A stretch of DNA of 64,000 bases, from contig JANQFK010000076.1 of NCBI GenBank assembly GCA_028277885.1, positions 1-64,000 on the forward strand, given 5' to 3'. Shown one piece after another: positions 16,942-27,883 of the stretch. The translations under genes were made by a program, and so were the position numbers. Origin of the DNA: Myxococcota bacterium (GTDB lineage Bacteria > Myxococcota_A > UBA9160 > UBA6930). The notes beneath the pieces were generated by a model. It worked only from the letters and a program-made list of their open reading frames with translations. It was not told the origin of the DNA and did not search any database. Each line of letters opens with the position of its first letter. The stretch's first letter is position 1.

Positions 16942-17583
16942 CTACTTGGGCGCGACCGCCGCCCGGATGCGGACGACGGCGTTGTTGTGGCCCGGGACCG
17001 AGCCCCGCAGCAGGAGCAGGTTCTTCTCGGCATCCACCCGCACCACCTCGACGTTGCGCGTGGTCACCTTCGACGCCCCCATGCGGCCGAACATGCCCAG
17101 GCCCTTGATCACCTTGCCCGGGTAGGCGCCGGCGCCGATGGCGCCGCCGTGGCGGAAGGACTCGTGGGTGCCGTGGGTGCGCCGCTTCACCGCGAAGTTG
17201 TGGCGCTTCACCGTGCCCGCGGTGCCGCGGCCCTTCGAGGTACCGATCACGTCCACCCGCTGGCCCGACTCGAAGACGTCGGCCTTGATCTCCTGGCCCA
17301 CCTCGTACTGGGCGACCTCCTCGGCGGAGAGCCGGCTCTCGTGGAGGTGGCGCTTGGGCTCCATCCCGCCCTTCTGGAAGTGCCCGACCGCCGCCTTGGA
17401 GAGGGTCTTGGGCCGGCGCTCGCCGAAGCCGAGCTGCACCGCCGCGTAGCGGTCGTTCTCCGGGGTCTTGACCTGCACGACGGTGTTGGGCCCGGCCTCG
17501 AGCACCGTCACGGGGACCGACTCGCCGGCCTCATTGAACACGCGGGTCATGCCGATCTTGCGGCAGAGGAGTTCGATGGCCAC
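16942..17583 (-). CDS. rplC: 50S ribosomal protein L3
   Basis: A 213-residue L3, which binds near the 3' end of 23S rRNA and nucleates large-subunit assembly. It begins AIELLCRKIGMTRVF, carries TSKGRGTAGTVKRHNF, and ends with the long-loop region FRHGGAIGAGAYPGKVIKG and GNNAV-like C-terminus (GHNNAVVRI). The loop has alanine where the E. coli protein has the glutamine methylated by PrmB. A GTG start is preceded by CAGGAAA. It is not in an S10-type operon: its neighbours are a CmcI-like gene, a permease and a divergent isocitrate dehydrogenase. It may be the sole relocated copy or a paralogue. Confidence 0.92.
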   Translation of the reverse strand: MAIELLCRKIGMTRVFNEAGESVPVTVLEAGPNTVVQVKTPENDRYAAVQLGFGERRPKTLSKAAVGHFQKGGMEPKRHLHESRLSAEEVAQYEVGQEIKADVFESGQRVDVIGTSKGRGTAGTVKRHNFAVKRRTHGTHESFRHGGAIGAGAYPGKVIKGLGMFGRMGASKVTTRNVEVVRVDAEKNLLLLRGSVPGHNNAVVRIRAAVAPK

Positions 17584-17661
17584 TTTCCTGACTCCGGCAT
17601 CTCGGGCGGGTTGCCCCGGGGGGTTCTGGAAGGGCCCGCAGGATAGGAGGCAGGGATCCCC

Positions 17662-18666
17662 ATGTCGAGCCACCGCGTCACCCTGATTCCCGGCGACGGG
17701 ATCGGTCCCGAGGTCACCCAGGCGGCGGAGCGCGTGATCGAGGCCTCCGGGGCCTCGATCGAGTGGGACCGCGTGGAGGCCGGGGCCGAGGTGGTCTCCA
17801 AGTACGGCTCCCCGGTCCCGGAGCCCGTGCTGAACTCGATCCGGGCCAACGGGGTGGCGCTGAAGGGCCCCGTCGGCACCCCCATCGGCGGCGGCTTCCG
17901 GAGCGCCAACGTGACCCTGCGCCAGGCCCTCGACCTCTACGCCTGCGTGCGGCCCGTGAAGACCGTCCCCGGCATCCCGGCGCGCTTCGAGGGCGTCGAC
18001 CTGGTGGTGGTGCGGGAGAACACCGAGGGCCTCTACTCGGGCCTCGAGCACCGGGTGGCGCCGGGCATCGTGGAGAGCCTCAAGGTCGTGACCGAGAAGG
18101 CCTGCCTGCGCATCGCCCGCCACGCCTTCGAGCTGGCGGTGCGCGAGGGGCGCGGGCAGGTCTGCGCGGTCCACAAGGCCAACATCATGAAGATGTCCGA
18201 CGGGCTCTTCCTGGAGTGCACCCGGCGCATCGCCAAGGAGCACCCGGAGGTCGAGTACCGCGAGATCATCATCGACAACTGCGCCATGCAGCTCGTGAAG
18301 AGCCCCGAGCAGTTCGAGGTGCTGGTGCTCGAGAACCTCTACGGCGACATCATGTCGGACCTGTGCGCCGGCCTGGTGGGCGGCCTGGGCGTGGTGCCCG
18401 GCGCGAACCTGGGCGACCAGTGCGCCGTCTTCGAGGCGGTGCACGGGAGCGCGCCCGACATCGCGGGCAAGCGCGTCGCCAATCCCTGCGCGGTGATCCT
18501 CTCGGGCGCCATGCTGCTCGACCACCTCGGCGAGACCGAGGCCGGCCGCGCGGTGGAGCGCGCCGTCCACGCCGCCCTGGCGGACCCGGCGAACCGCACG
18601 CGGGACCTCGGCGGCACGGCGAGCCTCGACGAGATCACCGACGCCATCATCGACCAGCTCCAGTAG
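17662..18666 (+). CDS. NAD-dependent isocitrate dehydrogenase
   Basis: A 334-residue member of the isocitrate/isopropylmalate dehydrogenase family. GDGIGPEV at residues 11-18, NVTLRQALDLYACVRPV with the substrate-binding arginines, VVRENTEGLYSG, the catalytic Lys and Tyr region (VHKANIMKMSDGLF), and the metal-binding NLYGDIMSDLCAGLVGGLG are all present. The ENTEGLYSG wording and short length fit the NAD-type isocitrate dehydrogenase rather than LeuB. It converts isocitrate to 2-oxoglutarate in the TCA cycle. AGGAGG lies 10 bp before the ATG. Divergent from rplC; a hairpin follows its stop. Confidence 0.88.
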   Translation: MSSHRVTLIPGDGIGPEVTQAAERVIEASGASIEWDRVEAGAEVVSKYGSPVPEPVLNSIRANGVALKGPVGTPIGGGFRSANVTLRQALDLYACVRPVKTVPGIPARFEGVDLVVVRENTEGLYSGLEHRVAPGIVESLKVVTEKACLRIARHAFELAVREGRGQVCAVHKANIMKMSDGLFLECTRRIAKEHPEVEYREIIIDNCAMQLVKSPEQFEVLVLENLYGDIMSDLCAGLVGGLGVVPGANLGDQCAVFEAVHGSAPDIAGKRVANPCAVILSGAMLLDHLGETEAGRAVERAVHAALADPANRTRDLGGTASLDEITDAIIDQLQ

Positions 18667-18709
18667 CGGCCGGCGCCCCGGGCCCGGCTAGACTCCGCGC
18701 GACGACCCG

Positions 18710-18733
18710 ACCCGCCCCTCCCCGGTGGCGGGT
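18710..18733 (+). terminator. Hairpin after isocitrate dehydrogenase
   Basis: ACCCGCC (18710-18716) and GGCGGGT (18727-18733) form a perfect 7-bp stem with a 10-base loop, followed by GGGGCGTTCTT. It lies 44 bp after the stop codon and just before mfd, so it probably separates the two transcripts, though the T-run is weak. Confidence 0.45.
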
Positions 18734-18761
18734 GGGGCGTTCTTGCGTTCTGGAGAGGCCT

Positions 18762-22322
<3,561 letters not shown>

Positions 22323-22332
22323 CCGGGAGTCC

Positions 22333-22358
22333 GGACCGGTGCGCTACCGTGCCGGTCC
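22333..22358 (+). terminator. Stem-loop between mfd and glpD
   Basis: GGACCGG (22333-22339) pairs perfectly with CCGGTCC (22352-22358) across a 12-base loop, 10 bp after the mfd stop. No T-run follows; it may be a terminator or a processing hairpin. Confidence 0.35.
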
Positions 22359-22403
22359 CGATCAGGCAGACTCCGCCGTCGACCCACCCCCGAGGAGCAT
22401 GCC

Positions 22404-24038
22404 ATGGCCGAGGCCACACCCCTCGATCCGCGCGCGCGCGAGCGCGTGCTCGAGCGCCTCGAGCGCGAGCGCTTCGACTGCGTGGTGATCGGCGGGGGCA
22501 TCACGGGGGCCGGGATCGCCCGCGAAGCGGCCCAGCGCGGCCTCTCGGTGGCGCTCTTCGAGGCCCGGGACTTCGCCTCGGGCACCTCGAGCCGCTCCTC
22601 CAAGCTGATCCACGGCGGCCTGCGCTACCTGGCCATGGGCGACGTCGCGCTGGTGCGCTCCACCGCCCTCGAGCGCAAGGTGATCCACGGCCTGGCGCCC
22701 CACCTCGCCGAGCCGCGCTGGCTGCTGGTGCCCGCGCGCTCCCGGGTGGGCGAGATGAAGCTGCGCGCCGGCATCACCACCTACGAGAAGCTCGGCGCCG
22801 TCGCCGACGCGGACCTCCACCGGAACTGGGGCCGCGACGAGCTCGCCGAGCACGAGCCGCTCCTCGACCGCGAGCGCTTCGCCTACGGCGTCGCCTACCG
22901 CGAGTACCTCACCAACGACGCGCGCCTGGTGCTCGCCAACCTGCGCGCCGCCGCGGACGGCGGCGCCGTGGTGCTGAACCGCACCCGCGTCGAGAACGTG
23001 ACGCAGGAGGACGGCGCGGCGGACGGCGTCGAGGTGCGCTGCGGCCTCACCGGCCGCGAGGTGCGGGTGCGGGCCCGCTGCATCATCAACGCCGGCGGCC
23101 CCTGGGTGGACGCGGTTCGCCGCCTCGAGCAGAAGGACGCGCCGCCGCGGCTCCACCTCACCAAGGGCGTCCACATCGTGTTCCCCGCCGAGCGCCTGCC
23201 CCTGCGCAACATGGTGCTGCTCAACACCGCCGACAAGCGCTCCATCTTCGTGATCCCCACCGGCCCGGCCGTCTACGTCGGCACCACCGACACCACCTAC
23301 GAGCCCGGCGTCGAGACCTGGCCCGTCATCACCCGCGCCGACGTCGAGTACCTGCTCGCTCCCGTGAACCGGGACTTCCGCGTCGATCCCATCGCGCCCC
23401 AGGAGGTCGCCGCCGCCTGGGCGGGCCTGCGCCCGCTGATCGCCGAGCCCGGCAAGGCGCCCTCGGAGATCTCGCGCAAGGACGAGGTCTGGATCGGCCC
23501 CCACGGCGTGATCACCATCGCGGGCGGCAAGCTCACCGGCTACCGCCCCATGGCGCAGCTCACGCTCGAGAAGGCCGCCGAGGCCTGCGGGCTCTCCCTC
23601 GCGCCGCCCCTCGAGGAGGAGCCGCCGCTGCCCGGCGGCGACTTCGACGGCGACCTCGACGCCCTCGAGGCGCGGCTCGTGCAGGAGCACGCCGTCACCG
23701 AGCACGCCGCCGCGCGCCTCGCCCGCCTCTACGGCACCGAGGCCTTCGAGGTGGCCAAGCGCGACCCGGCGCCGCTCTCCGAGGTCGGCGCCCTGGTGGC
23801 CGGCGAGGTCGAGTGGGGCGTCGCCGAGGAGGGCGCCGTCCACCTCCGCGATCTGCTGTACCGCCGCACCGGCGCCGCCCTCTACGAGCCCGAGGCCCGG
23901 GAGACCGCGGTGGAGCCCGCCGCCGACCGCATGGCCGCGCTGCTCGGCTGGAGCCCGGAGAAGCGCGCCGAGGAGATCGAGGACGTGCGCGGGCGGCTGG
24001 CGGCGGACCTGACCTTCGCGGAGAACGAGGGATCCTAG
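22404..24038 (+). CDS. glpD: Aerobic glycerol-3-phosphate dehydrogenase
   Basis: A 544-residue FAD enzyme that oxidises sn-glycerol-3-phosphate to dihydroxyacetone phosphate and passes electrons to quinone at the inner membrane. The FAD motif CVVIGGGITGAGIAREAA is at residues 26-43, and family motifs include SSKLIHGGLRYLAMGDVALV, NAGGPWVDAV, and GTTDTTYEP with VWIGPHGVITIAGGKLTGYR before the C-terminal helical domain. Full length. GAGGAG is 8 bp before the chosen ATG; an overlapping ATG five bases upstream is out of frame. No glpF or glpK neighbour is seen in the window, so glycerol uptake must be encoded elsewhere. Confidence 0.93.
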   Translation: MAEATPLDPRARERVLERLERERFDCVVIGGGITGAGIAREAAQRGLSVALFEARDFASGTSSRSSKLIHGGLRYLAMGDVALVRSTALERKVIHGLAPHLAEPRWLLVPARSRVGEMKLRAGITTYEKLGAVADADLHRNWGRDELAEHEPLLDRERFAYGVAYREYLTNDARLVLANLRAAADGGAVVLNRTRVENVTQEDGAADGVEVRCGLTGREVRVRARCIINAGGPWVDAVRRLEQKDAPPRLHLTKGVHIVFPAERLPLRNMVLLNTADKRSIFVIPTGPAVYVGTTDTTYEPGVETWPVITRADVEYLLAPVNRDFRVDPIAPQEVAAAWAGLRPLIAEPGKAPSEISRKDEVWIGPHGVITIAGGKLTGYRPMAQLTLEKAAEACGLSLAPPLEEEPPLPGGDFDGDLDALEARLVQEHAVTEHAAARLARLYGTEAFEVAKRDPAPLSEVGALVAGEVEWGVAEEGAVHLRDLLYRRTGAALYEPEARETAVEPAADRMAALLGWSPEKRAEEIEDVRGRLAADLTFAENEGS

Positions 24039-24152
24039 GACGCGACGGCCGCCATCGCGCCGCGCGTTCGAACCGGTTGCCGGGTCTCCCCACCTGGCGC
24101 CAGGCCTGGCTCCGAGGACGGCTCGACGCATCGATTCGTCCAACAAGCGGCC

Positions 24153-24650
24153 TCACGTCCCACGCGCGGCCAGCCTCCGGAACCGCGCCTTGAGCTCGGG
24201 CGTGGCGGCCGGGCCCGGAATCATCGTCACGTCCTGGAGCCTGAGCTTCGCCCCCGACCGATCGCGTGGGACGAGGGGAGCCACGGACCGGCGCGTCTCA
24301 CGGTCGGCCATGTAGGAAGGCGGGCCCGTCTCCCCGAACATCCAGCGGTTTCCCCACTGCTGCAGCGCCAGGAGCACGACCCAGAGCTCTCGACCGGCCC
24401 GGTCGAGCTCATAGATCCTGCGACGGCGGTCGTCCGCGTCGACGCGCACCCGGAGGATCCCGCGATCGACCAGGTCACGCAGACGCGCGGTGAGCGTGTT
24501 GCGGGGGATGGCCAGGGTCTTCCGAAAGCCGTCGAACGTCCGGGTACCGAACATCGCCTCTCGGACGATCAGCAGCGTCCACGCATCGCCCACCACATCC
24601 AGCGCCCGCGCGATTCCGCAGGGCACGCCCTCGAAGCTCTTCCTTCGCAT
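24153..24650 (-). CDS. HxlR family transcriptional regulator
   Basis: A 165-residue winged-helix regulator. It begins RRKSFEGVPCGIARALDVVGDAWTLLIVREAMFGTRTFDGF and continues NTLTARLRDLVDRGIL, the standard HxlR DNA-binding domain. The early cysteine (residue 11, in GVPCGIA) is the one used for redox or electrophile sensing in some members. The C-terminal 60 residues are an extension beyond the usual 110-120 residues. It is divergent from a zinc alcohol dehydrogenase with 103 bp between, which it probably controls. Codon choice has more A and T at third positions than neighbouring genes, suggesting a different origin. Confidence 0.88.
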   Translation of the reverse strand: MRRKSFEGVPCGIARALDVVGDAWTLLIVREAMFGTRTFDGFRKTLAIPRNTLTARLRDLVDRGILRVRVDADDRRRRIYELDRAGRELWVVLLALQQWGNRWMFGETGPPSYMADRETRRSVAPLVPRDRSGAKLRLQDVTMIPGPAATPELKARFRRLAARGT

Positions 24651-24681
24651 GCCGTCCCGTCCTCGATCCGATTTCGAGTTG

Positions 24682-24717
24682 CATCATAGGACGGAAGATT
24701 CTAGTCTCATCATTGGA
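24682..24717. promoter_or_regulatory. Direct repeat in the HxlR/dehydrogenase intergenic region
   Basis: CATCATAGGA (24682-24691) and CATCATTGGA (24708-24717) are direct repeats 26 bp apart in an AT-rich stretch between the divergent genes. This is where the two promoters must lie, so the repeats are candidate HxlR binding sites. The repeat is visible; the role is inferred. Confidence 0.4.
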
Positions 24718-24753
24718 TCAATCTGGGAGCCGAGCCAGCCGAGGCCCGACGGC

Positions 24754-25773
24754 ATGCGCCAGCTGTACTACGAAGGACCGAGGAGGGTCGCCTGGCGAGA
24801 GGCGGCGGAGCCGCGTCTGGGTGCGGACCACGAGGCGCTCGTCGCACCGATCGCTGCGACCACGTGTGACGTCGACTTCGCGGTGATCGCTGGCATGAGC
24901 CCGTTCGAGCCGCCCTTCGCGATCGGCCATGAGGCCGTCTGCCGGGTCGTCGACGTCGGCGACGGCGTCCGAGGGTTCGCAGCGGGTGACGTGGTCTCGG
25001 TTCCGTACCACCGGTCGTGCGGCGCGTGTCGCGCCTGCAGCGCCGGCGCACTGCTCCATTGCGATCGCCAGGACGCTCCGAACGTTCCGTCGTACGGGTT
25101 TCCCCATGCAGGAGAATGGGGCGGCATGTTCTCGGAGCGATTCCGCGTTCCGTACGCAGATCACTCTCTCCTGCGCGTCCCCGATGGAGTCGACCCGCTC
25201 GCGGCCGTGTCCGCGGGCGACAACCTGTCGGATGCGTGGAGCACTACGGTGCCCCACATCGAGTCGTGTCCGGGCGCGAGCGTCCTGATTCTGAGCTTCG
25301 GAGGCTACGGCCTCTACGCGGCCCAATGGTCGATCTCGGCGGGCGCGCGAGTCGTGACCTACGTGGATCACGATCCGCATCGACGGTCGGTCGCGCGTGG
25401 CCTGGGCGCCGATCCGCTCGCCTGGAGCCCGGAGCTCCGCCTGCAGCGCCGCTACGACGTCATCGTCAACGCGAGGCCGGGAGCAGACTCACTGCGCTTC
25501 GCGCTCCTCGCGGCCGCCCCCAACGGCGTGTGCGAGAGCACGGCGATCTTCTTCGAAGACGTGCCGCTTCCACTCGGCGCGATGCACTACTCCGGGGTTC
25601 GCCTTCACTCGAGCTACTGCCCGACGAGGAGGTACATGGACGACGTGATGAGGGCGCTTGCCGCGGGTGAGATCGACCCTCGTCGAGTCGAATCCGAGAT
25701 CATCGCGCTCGACGAGGTTCCGGAGCGCTTCGCCGACCTCACCCACAAGCCGATCGTACGCTTCGAGTCGTGA
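24754..25773 (+). CDS. Zinc-dependent medium-chain alcohol dehydrogenase family protein
   Basis: A 339-residue MDR enzyme. Cys38 and His59-Glu60 (IGHEAV) are the expected catalytic zinc ligands. Cys89, Cys92, Cys95 and Cys103 form the structural zinc lobe (CGACRAC...C). A cofactor-binding stretch follows (SVLILSFGGYGLYAAQWSISAGA), though the usual GxGxxG is altered to GGYG, so cofactor preference is unsure. It probably oxidises or reduces an alcohol/aldehyde. The ATG at 24754 has GAGG 9 bp upstream. Divergent from HxlR, with similar atypical codon use; a tRNA-like fragment lies about 190 bp downstream. Confidence 0.85.
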   Translation: MRQLYYEGPRRVAWREAAEPRLGADHEALVAPIAATTCDVDFAVIAGMSPFEPPFAIGHEAVCRVVDVGDGVRGFAAGDVVSVPYHRSCGACRACSAGALLHCDRQDAPNVPSYGFPHAGEWGGMFSERFRVPYADHSLLRVPDGVDPLAAVSAGDNLSDAWSTTVPHIESCPGASVLILSFGGYGLYAAQWSISAGARVVTYVDHDPHRRSVARGLGADPLAWSPELRLQRRYDVIVNARPGADSLRFALLAAAPNGVCESTAIFFEDVPLPLGAMHYSGVRLHSSYCPTRRYMDDVMRALAAGEIDPRRVESEIIALDEVPERFADLTHKPIVRFES

Positions 25774-25957
25774 CGCCGGTCTGGGCAAGAAGGTCCAGCC
25801 CGGCGATCGCGCGTTCGACGGACCGCCCGTGTAGCCTCCGCCGGAGCTCCCACGCAGGCGGTCTCCTACCTCCCCCGACGCGCGAGCTCGCGGTGGCGGG
25901 CACGCGCGGGAGCCCCAGCGCAACGACCTTCTCGACCACTGGACCCCGGGAGCGAGC

Positions 25958-25989
25958 TGGCGGAGACCGCGGAGATCGAACCCGCGACC
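25958..25989 (-). other. tRNA 3'-end fragment (possible attachment-site remnant)
   Basis: Read on the minus strand: a 5-bp T stem GCGGG/TCCGC (25981-25985 and 25969-25973) closing a canonical TTCGATC loop (25974-25980), then seven bases GGTCTCC (25962-25968), a G discriminator and CCA (25958-25960). Spacing is exactly that of a tRNA 3' half. The 5' half is missing: the tail of the inositol-phosphate synthase gene and a GC hairpin lie where it should be. Such fragments are typically left by integration of mobile DNA into tRNA genes, but no integrase is in the window. Confidence 0.5.
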
Positions 25990-26015
25990 GCCTCACCGGC
26001 CGGGGCGAGGGGCGC

Positions 26016-27113
26016 TCACTCCCCCGCCGCGATGAACTCCTCGGTCCGCCGCCACGCCTCGTCGTCGGTGAGCTGGCGCGGCGGGTGCTTCATGAAGAAG
26101 GCCGAGGGGCCCTCGAGCGCGCCGCCGATCCCGCGGTCGAGGCCGAGCTTCGCGCAGCGGATGGCGTCGATGGAGACGCCCGCGGAGTTGGGGGAGTCCT
26201 CCACCGAGAGGCGCAGCTCGAGGTTCATGGGGACGTCGCCGAAGAGCTTGCCCTCCATGCGCAGGAAGCAGACCTTGTTGTCGTTCTGCCAGGCCACGTA
26301 GTCGCTGGGGCCGACGTGGATGTTCTCGTCGGGGAGGCGGTCGGCCGCCACGGACTGCACCGCCTCGGTCTTGGACTCCTTCTTGGAGGCGAGGCGGGCG
26401 CGGTTCAGCATGTTGAGGAAGTCCGTGTTGCCGCCGGTGTTGAGCTGATAGGTGCGCTCGAGCTCGACGCCGCGGCGGCGGAACAGGTCCGTCAGCGTCC
26501 GGTGCACGATGGTGGCGCCGAGCTGGGCCTTGATGTCGTCGCCCACGACGGGGAGCCCGCGCTCCGCGAAGCGGCGCTCCCAGGCGGGGTCGCTCGCGAT
26601 GAAGACCGGCATGCAGTTCACCAGGGCCACGCCGGCCTCGAGGGCGCACTCGGCGTAGAAGCGGGTGGCGCGCTCGGAGCCCACGGGCAGGTAGTTGACC
26701 AGCACCTCGGCCCGGGCTTCGCGCAGCACGCGCACCACCTCGGCGTGGTCGGCCTCGAGGGCGTCCGCGGGCCGGAAGGAGCGCTCGGCGGGGTGCTCGG
26801 CCATGTGGGCCGAGACGCCGTCGAGGACGCGCCCCATGCGCACCGCCACCCCCAGCTTGGGGACGTCGTCGCAGAACGTCGCGGTGCAGTTGGGGGCGGC
26901 GAAGATCGCCTCGGAGACGTCGCGCCCCACCTTGCGGTGGTCCACGTCGAAGGCGGCCACCACGTCGACGTCGGACGGCCGGAAGCCCCCGATCTCCCAG
27001 TGCATGAGGCCGATCGCCCCGGCCGGATCGCGACCCTCGTAGTAGCGGAGCCCCTGGACCAGGGAGCTGGCACAGTTGCCCACACCCACGATGGCGGTCC
27101 GGATCCTGCTCAT
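26016..27113 (-). CDS. ino1: Inositol-3-phosphate synthase
   Basis: A 365-residue enzyme, the short form known from actinobacteria, that converts glucose-6-phosphate to 1L-myo-inositol-1-phosphate with bound [20 protein letters not shown] (residues 5-21) is the NAD-binding loop. [11 protein letters not shown] and [20 protein letters not shown] carry active-site residues, and SKTEAVQS with [12 protein letters not shown] and [15 protein letters not shown] complete the family pattern. GGGAGG precedes the ATG. Inositol could serve phosphatidylinositol, an osmolyte or an inositol-linked thiol. It appears monocistronic; downstream is the tRNA-like fragment and a GC-rich hairpin. Confidence 0.9.
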   Translation of the reverse strand: MSRIRTAIVGVGNCASSLVQGLRYYEGRDPAGAIGLMHWEIGGFRPSDVDVVAAFDVDHRKVGRDVSEAIFAAPNCTATFCDDVPKLGVAVRMGRVLDGVSAHMAEHPAERSFRPADALEADHAEVVRVLREARAEVLVNYLPVGSERATRFYAECALEAGVALVNCMPVFIASDPAWERRFAERGLPVVGDDIKAQLGATIVHRTLTDLFRRRGVELERTYQLNTGGNTDFLNMLNRARLASKKESKTEAVQSVAADRLPDENIHVGPSDYVAWQNDNKVCFLRMEGKLFGDVPMNLELRLSVEDSPNSAGVSIDAIRCAKLGLDRGIGGALEGPSAFFMKHPPRQLTDDEAWRRTEEFIAAGE

Positions 27114-27271
27114 GCGGCCTCCCACTCGAGCGAAGCGGAAGTCTCCACCTCTCCGGGAGGGGTCGCAAGGCCCGCTCGGAGAGGCGCCGGCGGCCACCGC
27201 GAGCGACCGGCAGCGGTGGGGAAGCCACCCCGTCGGGGCGGCGCAGGGCGGGCGCGGCGAGGTCGCAGGCT

Positions 27272-27685
27272 TCAGCGCCAGCCGACGGGCTGGTAGCCGA
27301 GCTCGCTCAGGCACGTCACCACGAAGCGGCGCTCGACGGGGTCGAGCTGGCGCGACTGGAACAGGCTGCGCATCAGCGAGCCCGCCGCGGCGCCCGCCGC
27401 CGCGGAGCCGGCACCGCGGCCGGCCTGGCCCCACACCGCGCCGGCCGCGCCCCCCACGACGCCACCGCGCACCGCTCCCTTGGCCGCCTCCTCGGCGGCC
27501 TCGGCGCTCTTGCTGCCGCGGCCCGCGTACTGGCGCGCGAACTCGATGCAGCGGTCCACGTCGTAGCGGGCCGCCTCGGGCCCCACCCTGGCGAGGTGCT
27601 CGTTCGGGTACAGCACGGGGCGCTGCGTCGCACAGCCCAGCACCACCAGGGCGGGCAGCGCGAGCCAGAGCGGGCGGATCTTCAT
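27272..27685 (-). CDS. Glycine-zipper lipoprotein
   Basis: A 137-residue protein. Residues 1-17 are a signal peptide ending in the lipobox VLGC, so it should be anchored in a membrane outside the cytoplasm. The middle carries an alanine/glycine-rich zipper ([20 protein letters not shown], then [12 protein letters not shown]), a pattern that inserts in or lines membranes in outer-membrane lipoproteins. A Cys-containing segment [14 protein letters not shown] and a C-terminal [16 protein letters not shown] flank it and could be disulfide-bonded. It is divergent from the von Willebrand protein at 27884. The exact function is unknown. Confidence 0.75.
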   Translation of the reverse strand: MKIRPLWLALPALVVLGCATQRPVLYPNEHLARVGPEAARYDVDRCIEFARQYAGRGSKSAEAAEEAAKGAVRGGVVGGAAGAVWGQAGRGAGSAAAGAAAGSLMRSLFQSRQLDPVERRFVVTCLSELGYQPVGWR

Positions 27686-27765
27686 CGGCGGCTTCCTCGA
27701 GGCTCCTCCCCTTCGACGCGGCCGCGGCTCCGGGTGTTCGAGCCCGGCCCCGGCGCAAACCTCGC

Positions 27766-27801
27766 GTAAACGGGGAACCTCCTGGTTTACCGCCAATTTA
27801 C
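27766..27801. promoter_or_regulatory. GTAAAC/GTTTAC inverted repeat
   Basis: GTAAAC (27766-27771) and GTTTAC (27785-27790) are perfect complements 13 bp apart, and a third TTTAC (27797-27801) repeats the right arm one helical turn later. The cluster is the AT-richest part of the 198-bp region between the divergent lipoprotein and vWA genes, so it is a candidate operator. Confidence 0.4.
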
Positions 27802-27883
27802 AGCGCGGCGCGCGGTTCGTCCGTAGGGTGCTGGAGGACCCCGGCCCGGGTTGCGGCCGGGCCCCGGAACCCAGGAGAACCCC

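Noticed and set aside
24060..24095. TTCGAAC motif resembling a tRNA T-loop between glpD and HxlR
   Set aside because: The flanking bases do not form a T-stem and no CCA or acceptor follows at the right distance.
24099..24110. GCCAGGCCTGGC palindrome after glpD
   Set aside because: A loopless 12-bp palindrome cannot form a normal terminator hairpin, and no regulatory role is supported.
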